From: Anthoceros angustus
Taxonomy: Eukaryota; Streptophyta; Anthocerotopsida; Anthocerotales; Anthocerotaceae
Assembly: GCA_010909165.1 (NCBI GenBank)
Contig: VJWM01000239.1
Location: 62,001 to 126,000 of the forward strand
DNA: 64,000 nt
Reading direction: 5' to 3'
In this document: piece by piece, positions 22,009 to 33,003 of the stretch
How the letters are laid out: every line of letters starts with the position of its first letter
Numbering within the stretch: the stretch's first letter is position 1
The notes under the pieces: generated by a model
The model's database searches: none
Seen by the model: only the letters and a program-made list of their open reading frames with translations
Told to the model about the DNA's origin: nothing
Program-made: the position numbers and the translations under genes

Positions 22009-22928
22009 AAATCAAGATATACAGCCATGCCTGAGAAGCAAGCAAGAAGAAAACAGACAAAGGTGGAGTATTGTGTTGTAGTTCGCCCGTACCTTGACCT
22101 AGTCACGCAGCATGCGGTCGCCATTATCCGCACTGTAAAACCCGGATCAGATGCACCCTTTACAATGAAGTGGCTGCTGTAAACCTAAAGGCAAAGACGT
22201 GTTGTTGAGGAAGATGGGATAACGGCTACCTGGCCACGGGCGGGAATGCAACCGAGGTACTAGACCCCGCTCAAAGCTTTGGCAGGAAAGGATGGGTTCG
22301 GAACGCAGTTAGGTTTTAGCTGTCGGTTTGTACAATGGTGGCAGCTGGAGAACTCTCGTGAAAAAAATGGTTGCTAGCATATACGATACAAAGTATGCAA
22401 AGCATTCAGTCTCTTGCTTGCAGGAATGCCAACACTGGCAGCACAATTTTGTTTCTCCATCTCAGCAAATCTTGCCACGTATCTACAACGTGTGCAAGGT
22501 GTGTGTATCGCAGATACCATCATCCAGCGCCCGGCAGGAAAGGCACAGACGGCTTCTATACAATGCAGGACACTATTATACACAGTCTAATGATGAAACT
22601 GTTGCTAGTCGGAAACTTATGAGTCTTCCTTGCCAAGTTTGCTGCAGTCTGTTAAATTTGTTTCCATCTGAACCCTTGGAGAACAATAAACACATGCAAA
22701 CTGTAACGGCTAAGTATCCTAACCAAGTTAAGTAAATGAGTCACAAGTAGACCACATGAAACCGCACCATTGATGCTCATGTGCTGCACTTTTTTAGGAT
22801 TTCGCAATCTTAGCCAGCGCTCCAAGAACACAAAGTCCAAGTCCGCAAGGCATAATTCCAACAAATCAAGCCTCACGGCATAACTTTGATCAAATTGCGG
22901 AAGAATGGAGTGCAAGTCGTTCGATTAA

Positions 22929-23062
22929 GATCCTCCACACTCCAGATAGAGGAATCACCACGCCTCCTGGTGAGAGCTCCAAGTTCGAATCTGATGCCGC
23001 GCGGACGTCGAGGCATGTACTAATAGATTATTTTTCCTTAGCAAACAGGGCTTCGTATAGAA
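22929..23062 (+). mobile_element. SINE-like unit S1 (tRNA-headed)
   Basis: A B-box-like AAGTTCGAATC at 22,981 is followed by GCGGACGTCGAGGCATGTAC, TAATAGATTATTTTTCCT and GGGCTTCGTATAG. The same tail recurs at 25,195-25,250 and 25,287-25,340, so it defines a family. Confidence 0.65.
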
Positions 23063-23426
23063 GATGTAAACGATCTGGATTCGAAAACTCCCTGTTGGAT
23101 TGCGTCTTTGAGTGATTTTTTTTGTTTTTTTTGTTAAGTGTGGTGTTAAAGTGAGTCAGGTTGTCAGTAGGAAGGGATATTTATACTTGAAAAGGTTCTT
23201 GGCCTATGGGGGTTGGGTTGTTTCCTAGGTTAAATAATAAATGGTCCTCGGATCATAAACGCGATATTCCTTGGCCTTTGGTCTCGGAATATCTAGTAAA
23301 AGTCTATATATGTGGGAGTGGGGGCCCCATACATGGCAGAAGTTGCTAAGTCCATAAGTTAGAGGTCGATCCAACCAGGGGTAGTCCACGGGAGGAGGGG
23401 GAGGGACCAGGGCTTACCTTCTGCAA

Positions 23427-23753
23427 GTGAGGACCCGAAGTGGATACTTCTTCCACTGTGCCCAGGTATGGGGATTGGCCCCCTATTATATGGAGGCAGT
23501 TTTGGAGGAGCTAACGGAAGAAGAAGTCCAAGCATGGGTGGATGAAGAGCCCGTAATAATCCTCAGCAATAGGCGGCAGGCAGGAGTGGGGGAAGCTCAG
23601 GGACAGGACATACCCCCGATTAGGTGCGAAAGGACATCCAGCAGTGGCAGCGAGGTGGAGGTCCTATGGGAGGACTTGTCAGATCAGTGGCGAGGAAGGA
23701 GGGCTCGTAAAGGCAGCAGTGGAGGACGGAGGGCCAGGCGGCCAAGTCGGTGA
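23427..23753 (+). other. Open frame of unknown nature, acidic then arginine-rich
   Basis: A 108-codon frame opening with GTG, not ATG. It has an acidic stretch (EELTEEEVQAWVDEEP), a Ser/Glu patch and an Arg/Gly tail. A TATATATG box about 110 bp upstream and GC-rich context differ from the AT-rich transposon around it, so this may be the start of another inserted element (about 23,100-24,800). No family recognised. Confidence 0.2.
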
Positions 23754-25120
23754 GAAATCTGGTGGGCTATGACGCCCCAGCCGATGTACAAAAGGGGCGA
23801 ATTGTGCCCCTCACATCAGATAATTCCTGGTTGAGATCCCAATGCTTCCTGTGGCTGGTTAGAGACGTCCGATTAGCAGAGGTAGTGTGCGCGAGACGCT
23901 CCTAGGGGTGGTCGAGAGCTTGCTCCGCAACTGGTGGAGAGGGGGGTGAGTGAGCGCTCCCCGCTGACAAAGGAGGAGGAAATCGAGGGACTGGCGTGGG
24001 GTGGGTCTGGAGCTTGCTCGTAACGCCTGCTGTGACGCCCGCGAATTTCCCTTCCTCTCACCTTCCCCGTTGGTTGTGTTCCAAAAACTAAAGTGTGTGT
24101 GGTGTGTGGTCGGAAGCCTGAGGGCGAATCGAGAGTGAGAGAAAGAAGGTGAGAGAAATGGGAGGAGCGAGATGTGGACGGAGGAGAAGAGTGGGTGAAG
24201 GAGTGACTGAGCACTGTACACGATGCGAGGTGTGAAGCTGTGAAGGGAAGATGAGAAGGAGAACTAATTGAGAGACTAACAGTGGGAATTTGCGCGGATC
24301 AAAGAGGATCCAAACCGATGCTGCTGAGGGAAGTGTGCACAAGCGGAAATAACATATCCATGTGGAGCTGTGTGAGTGTGGCGTCTTGGCGCGCGAGAGG
24401 GAGCGGTTGAAAGGGGATCTGTGGAAACCCAACCCCCTAAGTCCCAGTGTGTATGTACGAGTGTAGAGTGCAAAATAAAGTCCGACTGGTGCAGGTGATA
24501 GCCCCGTGGCAGGAAACCCTAACGCCGCGCGTCAGAACTAAGTCGCTAGGATTAGAAGTGGGACCCACTTCGGTAGACGTAGCAACTACCCGATAGGAGA
24601 GAGAGTCGCTGCGATGGTAGCTCGGAGGCGAAGGTGGTAGAATAAGAACCGCGGTTGTAGAATAAGACGTGTGGTCATAGAACAAGATCGGTGGTAGCTA
24701 GACAAGTCGGGAGTAGTGGATGAGCGATAGACAAGAAGAGCGACGGTAAGTAAGTCATGATTTAGGCAAAGGTCAAAAGTGATAGGAGATAGCGTCTCTT
24801 GGCACAAACCATTCCGTTGGGAGCAAATCCTAGGCCTACAACGACATTGAGGATGAATGTGGACCTCATGGTGTCTCTAGACACGGGTTGCCACTCCAGA
24901 GAAGAAGAAGAAGAATTTTATTTAAGTCCACTAAGGACGGATTTCCGTCATGGGACTTGGTACTTAACAACTTGTACCATGGTGTGCCTAAGCTACTTGC
25001 ACCAAGGGCATCCACTCCCTTTAGGCACCCCATCTAAGTACCGATCTAAGCTCAAGATGCTTAATCACGGCGTTCTTATAAATGTGTGTCCATGTGGCCT
25101 AAGCCATTTGGACATATAGA

Positions 25121-25640
25121 GATGCATATGGTGTGGTGGATAAGGTCAGGCACTATATGTTAGTAGTCTCGGATTCGAAACTAATGTCGTGCAGACATCG
25201 AGGCATGTACTAATAGATTATTTTTCCTAATCACATAGGGCTTCGTATAGAGATACATATAGTGTGGAAACTGATGTCGCGCAGATGTCGAGGCATTTAC
25301 TAATAGATTATTTTTCCTAATCAAATAGGGCTTCGTATAGAGATACATATAGTGTGGTGGATAAGGTCTGTATGGTGGTGATCACGGGCTCGAATATGAG
25401 AGACGTGTAAGTATAGAATACTATTTCCAATCAAATACGTTATTTTGTAAAGATGGTATTAGTCTGGAGGATAAGATCATGCACTGCAAATAGGCGTCTG
25501 AAAGTTTGAGTTCTTTGCCATATAGTGCCCTTATGGCTCTGGTATTAGCCCGGTGGATAAGATCATGCACTGCAAATAGGTGTATGAGAGTTCGAGTTCT
25601 TTGCCGCATAGTACCCTTATGGCCCGAAACCCTTGTATGG
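25121..25640 (+). mobile_element. Chain of SINE-like units S2-S6
   Basis: S2 (25,121-25,250) has an A-box-like GTGGTGGATAAGG and a B-box-like GGATTCGAAAC, then the shared tail. S3 (25,251-25,340) is a second tail with the head deleted. S4 (25,341-25,445) repeats GTGGTGGATAAGGTC and has GGGCTCGAAT. S5 and S6 (about 25,454-25,540 and 25,541-25,630) are near-identical GGTATTAG...GGATAAGATCATGC units with TTGAGTTC/TTCGAGTTC as B box. The A- to B-box spacing of about 35-45 nt fits internal Pol III promoters. Confidence 0.65.
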
Positions 25641-25734
25641 TACTTGGGTATCAATGTATGCTACTTGGGTATCTCCAATAGTACAGTATTACCTTTAATT
25701 TTATGAATTACTGTACAGAGATGAAACTAGTGTT

Positions 25735-25895
25735 GATCGGATACGCGATTGTGGGTTTGAATCAGTGTTGTGGTTAGTGTTATGTCCTATGTACACGTGA
25801 TTATGGGTTCGAATAAGTGTTGTGGTTAGTGTTATATCCTATGTACACGCGATTGTGGGTTCGAATCTGCTGGACACCGTGGCCTCTAGTAGTAC
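25735..25895 (+). repeat. Tandem tRNA-like promoter units, about 53 bp
   Basis: Three successive units, each with a B-box variant (GGGTTTGAATC, GGGTTCGAATA, GGGTTCGAATC). They are separated by GTGTTGTGGTTAGTGTTAT plus CCTATGTACACG, so A-box-like and B-box-like blocks alternate. A further GTTGTGGCTAGTGATAT follows at about 25,976. Confidence 0.65.
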
Positions 25896-26156
25896 ACTAT
25901 TATCCCTAATTACTAGTCTAGTAGTACACCATTATCCCTAATTACTAGAATGAAACTAGTGTAATGAAATTAGTGTTGTGGCTAGTGATATAACCTGCAT
26001 GCATAAAGATGAAATTAATGTTGTGGTTAGTGTTTATGCCACTCAACCCTACAGACGCCTCCACACTCAACTCGTCATGGCCTCCATTAAGTACTAAATG
26101 CTACTCAACCAATGTTTTTGATTTTTTTTAATTTATTTTTGTGCTCCCAGCATTAG

Positions 26157-27358
26157 TTGATTCATCACTTGATGGACCCTATGCACATTGGGAAGAATGT
26201 AAGCGAAAAAATTTTGAAACGTATGACTGCCATTTGCGAAACCCTTGGTAGCCGTCGAGATCTAGAAGTTACTAATACAAAAAATCCTTGTTGGTGGCCT
26301 CAAGAAGACTCAGATGGCACAATGTGGTACGAATCTCCTGCACCTTGGGTTTTAGGGTACAACACAAATAAAAGTTTCAACAAGCAGAGGCAGAGTTGAG
26401 AGACCGTATTGCAACCTTACGACCCCCTACAGGTTATGGATCAAACCTGAAGCGGTGCTCCTCTAAAGACTATGGGGATAGTATATCGGGGTTAAAGTCA
26501 CATGATCATCATCTACGTTTAAGTGATTTATGGCCATTAGTATTAAAAGGTTCAATATCTAAAAGTGTTCATGAGGCTGTTTGTGGTCTTGGGACTTTAT
26601 TTAGGTGGATATGTTCTAAAGAAATCAAGATATCAGAGATCCAAGAAATGAAGGTGTTTAGAGCTGAAGTAATGTGTGTCCTAGAGCGAGAGTTCCCCAC
26701 TTCATTTTTTTCAAGCTAGGTCCATGCTGTGATACAGCTAATTCACGAGATAGAATTATGTGGGCCTACCAGATATCGATGGATGTATTTTCTTGAAAGG
26801 CATATGAAAGTTTTGAAAGGGTTTGTATGACAAAGGGCTAAAGCGAAACGTAGCATGGCAAGTGGATATCTCGCACAAGAATCTATGCATTATTGTGCAT
26901 AATACATAGGCCAACAATGTGATGATGGGCTACGCTGTATGTGGACTGCAGTAGGTATTGAAGAACAATGTGGACAAGTGTTACAGGGAAAAGGTGAGCA
27001 ATATAACCTGTCAGAGGTAGAACGCAAACAAATTACGACATCAATGCTAGAAAACTCTGTTTTCACGGAAAAGTGGAGACTAGTATATGATGGAGTTCAT
27101 ACGAAGATGTCTTTTGTGGATTGGCTACAAAATGAAGTAAAGGGGGCCATTTCATCAGACACTGTTTTGAATGAATATGGGCTGGATGTATATGGACTAG
27201 TGAATGGCCCCATAGCTGTAGCAAAATCATATTCAATGATGTGGGCGTATGGGAATCACATAAGGACGGAAAATTGTGATGTAGGGAAACTTACAACTGA
27301 TTGTATAATACAACAAAATTTCCTTAGTGGTCAGACATGCACAGATATTGAAGATTAG
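26157..27358 (+). pseudogene. CACTA transposase TNP2 (DUF4218-type C-terminal half), decayed
   Basis: Successive frames on + match the TNP2 family: IHHLMDPMHIGKNVSEKIL, then GLKSHDHHLRLSDLWPLVLK, VLEREFPTSFF, IHEIELCGPTRYRWMYFLE, then MASGYLAQESMHYCA. These are the conserved blocks around the DUF4218 region of plant CACTA transposases. In-frame stops follow SFNKQRQS (about 26,398), FFSS (about 26,717), KGFV (about 26,828) and MHYCA (about 26,900), so the gene is dead. The catalytic N-terminal half was not found; the SINE-like insertions just upstream may have replaced or split it. Confidence 0.8.
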
Positions 27359-28751
27359 ATGCCATATGTTGGAATAGTGCAGAAAATTTTGAAGGTTGAG
27401 TTTGGGTTGTCCCTTCTTCAATCCCTTGTTGTGATCCTTTACATCCTCATAAACTGGTTTGAACCACTTAACCTTTAAAAATGGAATGCACGTAGTGAAC
27501 CCTAGATCTTTTTATCCTTCTACCACAGTTCAAGATGATCCCTTTACCCTTGTGTCACCCAAACTAATTCAAACTTTTATGTATGACAATAAAGTGGTTG
27601 TCGGGACTAGTGCACGTGGAAAACGCGTTGTCTTTGAAGAAAATATAGATGCATAGGGATATGGCTCCACCTGGCTCCATGGATGTATAAAAGGAGGGCC
27701 ATGTTACCCTTAAATTCTACTTGAGTTTCTTAGCTTATGAAAGGATTTGGAAAGTTTGTTTCCCATTGACTTACCATGTAGCTTACAATTGAAATTGTGT
27801 GAAATTAAAAAATTGTTTTGCTCATACCTGTTGTAAAAACAAAAGGTACATTTACAACAATTACATTTTACAACGCCAGTTACAACGAAAAATCTTAGGG
27901 TAATTTAACATAACGTCAACAACCAACGAGGGAAATGGTCATGGCCCTTTACAACAAAATCCCTTTACAACATGAGTTACAATAGTAATCAAAGATAATT
28001 ATAAAATAGATAATATGTGTTATAAATTTGGATTTATGTATTGTAAAAGCATTGTTGTAAAATTGAAGTTATCATTGTAAAAGAGACTCGGTTGTAAAAA
28101 ACGTATTGGTTGTTGCAAAAGTTTTGTTGTAAAACACCCGCCATTGTTGGAAAAGTCACACTGTTGTAAATTGCGTATTCCATGTTGTAAAAGTCATGTT
28201 GTTAATTGCATCATAACGTTGTAAAAAGACACAGCATTATAAATAGAGTAGACGGTGGTGCAAACCCCATGTTGTAAAACACTGGCCATCATTGTAAACC
28301 AACACCATGTTGTAAATATAGGAGACGCCATTGTAAAACGCCAATGTCCAAAACTAAAGTTTGTTGTAATTTTTCAAACCTCCATTGTAAAAAGCCCTAA
28401 AGAATGCCACCTCGACAAAATACATAGTACAAAAATACCATCAGTTGTAAAAAGTCAAACACATCTTGTAAAATGTTAAGTTCTATATGAAAATCATACA
28501 TGGCTTGAAAACCCCGTTGTAAAACAAACGGACGGCCTAAAAATCCCTCTCTCTAATATTGAAGGGGTAGTAAAGTGATGGTTTTCCTAATAGTGTGGAC
28601 AGGCGCGTGTACACTAACATTTAATTAGGATTAAAAGAAAGGATGTCATGGAACAACACTACAAGCTAGTCGCAGTCAGTGTTTAACTAGTGTGCCGTTA
28701 CTTAGTTTTCACCCTAGACAATTGCTCCCATAGGGTAACTCATGGTGCAAA

Positions 28752-29270
28752 GTCAAGGAACTGCAAGCTGAACAAGGAGCTGGCGTTGCGCCTTCTGGGC
28801 AAGCTAGTCGGCAAGGATCCGGACAGGTTGGCTATTGTGGCCACGGGCCAGGCATGAATTCCGACCCTCGTTTGGCACATGGGCATAGAAATCTGTGCTT
28901 CCACTTTGTGGGCTCTATGTCGGCTGGAAAGCACTAACACTGCAACGTTACCACATACGATGTAGAAGTAGCAAGACGGGATTTAATTCAAGCTGGTGTC
29001 ATCAACCAACTTGTGTTTGTTGTGCACAGTGGTTGCACAACGAAAACTCACCAGTGTGCTGCCCAATTGCTTAGAATCTAGACTTGCACGAAGCACAATT
29101 CGGGGAGTCCCTCTTGAGCGAAGCCTTTCAACTTCACTAGCATTTTTATTTCCCCGGGATAGTATTTGTAATCGTTAGCAAGTTCATTGATTAACCAAAC
29201 TCGGACTAGTTTAACGTAATCCCAGCCTTCATCAGCAACACGCATAGTGTTCTTGGCACACAAAGCTATA
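28752..29270 (+). pseudogene. U-box/ARM gene 3' fragment, copy B
   Basis: Nucleotides follow the last coding part and 3' UTR of the gene at 14,635-15,130 (KELALRVVDKLVGKDPDRLA region through the QSGCTTKTRQ-type end), with roughly 10 percent mismatches and small indels that break the frame. No promoter or upstream exon is present, so it is a captured gene fragment. Confidence 0.8.
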
Positions 29271-29334
29271 TATGGTACAGGTGTATAGGGAGAACCCGTT
29301 CCGTATAGAATGCATATTCTTTTATTTTAAGTCT

Positions 29335-29520
29335 TTTACGAGGTTCGAAGACCAAGGTCTTAAGCCCCTTTTAATCAATGTGTTTACGATATTCAAAGAC
29401 CAAGGTCTTAAGCCCCTTTTAATCAATGTTTTTACGATATTCAAAGATCAAGGTCTTAAGCCCCTTTTAATCAATGTTTTTACAATATTCAAAGATCAAG
29501 GTCTTAAGCTCTGTGTTGAA
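29335..29520. repeat. 48-bp minisatellite, array 1 (about 4 units)
   Basis: The unit holds TTTTTACGATATTCAAAGAC, CAAGGTCTTAAGCCCC and TTTTAATCAATG. The centre AAGACCAAGGTCTT is a perfect palindrome around AA. Larger arrays lie at about 31,755-32,080 and 34,125-34,450. A single ancestral unit is visible in the U-box 3' flank (about 13,350-13,378 and 15,210-15,236). Confidence 0.9.
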
Positions 29521-29555
29521 GGCTATATATGTTCTTTGTGTTGTATATACAGCAT

Positions 29556-30312
29556 ATGATATTTTTGAAGATGGTTCAATCAAGTGCCAAGAGAAAACTA
29601 TCTCCTTCTGATTTTGATTCAAAGAAAGATTTGCCTATATCGGTGCATAAAAAAAAAGTAAAGATCACGCACGAACCGAATATTAGTTCGGCAAAGTCCA
29701 AGGTTATTTCAAAGAGATGCACATCCGCAAGGATCCCATGTGAACGGAGTGCGGCAAATACTAGTTTAGCGAAGTCGAAGATTGTTTCAAAGAGTTTCAC
29801 ACTTGCAAAGATCCCACATGAACGGAGTGCAGCGAAATCGAAGGTTGTTTCAGAGAGTTTCACATCACCCATTGATAGGAAAATATTGCCACCAAATGAA
29901 TACAAGATCATTCATGTTGAAGGGGATGGAAAATGTTTGTTCGAGTGTCATTGGATCATACTTTACGGAAGTTAGATAACGCTAGTCAAGGTCGCGTGGC
30001 GGATGTTTTACATAAAGGGCTATGACCGAATTAGAAAGCCGTCGAGACACCTACAAAGATTTAGTAGAGGGCGACATAGACAACTATATTAAGAGGATGA
30101 GTATGGTCACGGAGTGGGGTGGCGAATTAGAGCTTTTGATGTTAGCGCAAGTCTTAAAAACATCAATCTGAGTTTATGTCAAATGTCAAGAAGGGGTCAT
30201 GTTTCTTGTAAAATATGAACCCATTGAATTTGAAAAGAAAAAATCACGTACCGTCAATGTATGGTACAACGGCAACTCCCATTATAATGTTATACAATTA
30301 TCACCTCATTAG
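29556..30312 (+). pseudogene. OTU-domain gene, copy B (broken)
   Basis: Same gene as 16,043-16,872. The first ATG is 29,556 and the second 29,571. The N-terminal repeat region is one unit shorter than in copy A. The D-G-K-C catalytic motif is kept, but small losses just after it shift the frame, and a TGA replaces a codon near 30,170. The C-terminal His region (NSHYN) remains readable in another frame. Confidence 0.75.
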
Positions 30313-31754
30313 CTCTTTATACATTGGATAAGTACTTTATTAAGAAATATATTTGAAACTATGGTTATAAATGTTATTGCAGTAGAGTTCTATTCAATCT
30401 TTATTTATAGTTTATTTCAAAAACTTTCTAACATCAAGATTTATCTCTTGACGGTGGCCCTGCTTTTTAGTTACCAGGCTTGCATGCATAGTCCCTACCT
30501 GCATGCAGTCTTTGATTGTTGCATACTGAACCATTTGAGCAACAGCACTTGAGACGATTAATCGTCTGCAGTTATCGCTGCTTCTTAGTCTAGGTGAAGA
30601 GGGGTGGAGGGCGTATTTTAATTGTGTTGTCCATCTCACCTGTGTCCAATCTCAGAGCACCTTCTTATGGCCCACCTTTGCTTGACGGAACCGTGCAGGT
30701 CACATCTACTGGACAGGCGCGTGTACACCAACATTTAATTAGGATTAAAAGAAAGGATGTCATGGAACAACACTACAAGCTAGTCGCAGTTAGTGTTTAA
30801 CTAGTGTGTCGTTACATAATTTTCACCCTAGATGATTGCTCCCATAGGGTAACTCTTGGTGCAAAGTCAAGGAACTGCAAGCTGAACAAGGAGCTGGCGT
30901 TGCGCCTTCTGGACAAGCTGGTCGGCAAGGATCCAGATAGGTTGGCTATTGTGGCCACGTGCAAGGCATGAATTCCGACCCTTGTTTGGCACATGGGCAT
31001 AGAAATCTGTGCTTCCACTTTGCGGGCTCTATGTCGGCTGGAAAGCACTAACATTTAATTAGGATTAAAAGAAAGGATGTCATGGAACAACACTACAAGC
31101 TAGTCGCATGTTGTTTAACTAGTGTCTTACTTAGTTTTCACCCTAGACAATTGCTCCCATAGGGTAACTCATGGTGCAAAGTCAAGGCGCAAGTGAACAA
31201 GGAGCTGGCGTTGCGCCTTGGACAAGCTGGTCGGCAAGGATCCGGATAGGTTGGCTATTGTGGCCGGGCGGGCATGAATTCACCCTTGTTTGGCACATGG
31301 GCATAGAAATCATGCTTCCACTTTGCGGGCTCTATGTCGGCTGGAAAGCACTAACACTGCAACGTTACCACATACGATGTAGAAGTAGCAAGACGGGATT
31401 TAATTCAAGCTGATGTCATCAACCAACTTGTGTTTGTTATGCACAGTGGTTGCACAACGAAAACTCGCCAGTGTGCTACCCAATTGCTTAGAATCTAGAC
31501 TTGCACGAAGCACAATTCGGGGAGTCCCTCTTGAGCGAAGCCTTTCAACCTCACTAGCATTTTTATTTCCCCGGGATAGTATTTGTAATCGTTAGCAAGT
31601 TCATTGATTAACCAAACCCGGACTAGTTTAACATAATCCCAGCCTTCATCAGCAACTCGCAGTGTGTTCTTGGCACACAAAGCTATATATGGTATAGGTG
31701 TATAGGGAGAGGCAACCCGTTCCGTATAGAATGCATATTCTTTTATTTTAAGTC

Positions 31755-32080
31755 TTTTACGAGGTTCGAAGACCAAGGTCTGAAGTCCCTTTTAATCAAT
31801 GTGTTTACGATATTCAAAGACCAAGGTCTTAAGCCCCTTTTAATCAATGTTTTACAATATTCAAGACCAAGGTCTTAAGCCCCTTTTAATCAATGTTTTT
31901 ACGAGGTTCGAAGACCAAGGTCTTAAGCCCCTTTCAATCAATGTTTTCACGATATTCAAAGACCAAGGTCTTAAGCCCCTTTTAATCAATGTTTTTACGA
32001 TATTCCAAGACCAAGGTCTTAAGCCCCTTTTAATCAATGTTTTTACAATATTCAAAGATCAAGGTCTTAAGCTCTGTGTT
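31755..32080. repeat. 48-bp minisatellite, array 2 (about 7 units)
   Basis: Same unit as at 29,335. Because 48 is divisible by three, it is open on both strands and generates spurious peptides such as VFTIFKDQGLKPLLI. Confidence 0.9.
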
Positions 32081-32118
32081 GAAGGCTATATATGTTCTTT
32101 GTGTTGTATATACAGCAT

Positions 32119-33003
32119 ATGATATTTTTGAAGATGGTTCAATCAAGTGCCAAGAGAAAACTATCTCTTTCTGATTTTGATTCAAAGAAAGATTTGCCTA
32201 TATCGGTGCATAGAAAAAGAGTAAAGATCACACACGAACCGAATATTAGTTCGGCAAAGTCCAAGGTTGTTTCAAAGAGATGCACATCCGCAAGGATCTC
32301 ATGTGAACGGAGTGTGGCGAATACTAGTTCAAATAAGTCGAAGGTTGTTTCAAAGAGTTTCACACTTGCAAAGATCCCATATGAACACGGTGCACGAAAT
32401 CGAAGGTTATTTCAAAGAGATGCACATCCGCAAGGATCCCATGTGAACGGACGGCAAATACTAGTTTAGCGAAGTCGAAGATTGTTTCAAAGAGTTTCAC
32501 ACTTGCAAAGATCCCACATGAGCGGGTGAAATCGAAGGTTGTTTGAGAGTTTCACATCACCCATTGATAGGAAAATATTGCCACCAAATGAATACAAGAT
32601 CATTCATGTTGAAGGGGATGGAAAATGTTTGTTCGAGGCTGTCGGATCATACTTTACGGAAGTTAGATAACGCTAGTCAAGGTCGCGTGGCGGATGTTTT
32701 TACGAAAAGGGCTATGACCGAATTAGAAAGCCGTCGAGACACCTACAAAGATTTAGTAGAGGCGACATAGACAACTATATTAAGAGGATGAGTATGGTCA
32801 CGGAGTGGGGTGGCGAATTAGAGCTTTTGATGTTAGCGCAAGTCTTAAAAACATCAATCTCAGTTTATTTCAAATGTCAAGAAGGGGTCATGTTTCTTGC
32901 AAAATATGAACCCATTGAATTTGAAAAGAAAAAATCACGTACCGTCAGTGTATGGTACAACGGCAACTCCCATTATAATGTTATACAATTATCACCTCAT
33001 TAG
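32119..33003 (+). pseudogene. OTU-domain gene, copy C (broken)
   Basis: The N-terminal part has an extra diverged repeat block (about 32,385-32,460). Several one- to three-base losses put DGKC and the C-terminal half in different frames. The stop after QLSPH is at 33,001-33,003. Confidence 0.75.

Larger units (their letters stand above)
17299..28595 (+). mobile_element. CACTA (En/Spm) DNA transposon, 11.3 kb, with TGG target duplication
   Basis: The left end is CACTACTAGGAAAA and the right end, reverse complemented, is CACTATTAGGAAAA. TGG flanks both sides (17,296-17,298 and 28,596-28,598), the 3-bp duplication typical of CACTA elements. The flanking sequence (TCTACTGG / ACAGGCGCGTG) is found joined without the element at about 30,703-30,723, which proves the boundaries. 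Subterminal repeats with the core CGTTGTAAAA/TTTTACAACG fill about 17,320-17,990 and 27,830-28,520 in mixed orientation; these are the usual transposase-binding arrays. It carries a decayed TNP2 transposase on +, and other ORFs and repeats described separately. Stops in the transposase indicate it is not autonomous now. Confidence 0.93.
28599..30712 (+). repeat. Compound repeat unit B (U-box 3' fragment + 48-bp array + OTU copy)
   Basis: A 2.1-kb unit bounded by ACAGGCGCGTG at both ends. In order it holds a TTTAATTAGGATTAAAAG linker, a U-box-gene 3' fragment (28,752-29,270), a 48-bp minisatellite (about 29,335-29,515), an OTU copy (29,556-30,312) and a GGTGGAGAGGGG segment. Units C (30,713-33,417) and D (33,418-about 36,000) follow in tandem. 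Unit A was the part of the array left of the CACTA insertion. Confidence 0.85.

Noticed and set aside
24088-24807. Ser/Leu/His-rich minus-strand frames
   Set aside because: Several overlapping open frames of biased composition without any domain; probably part of an unclassified insertion.
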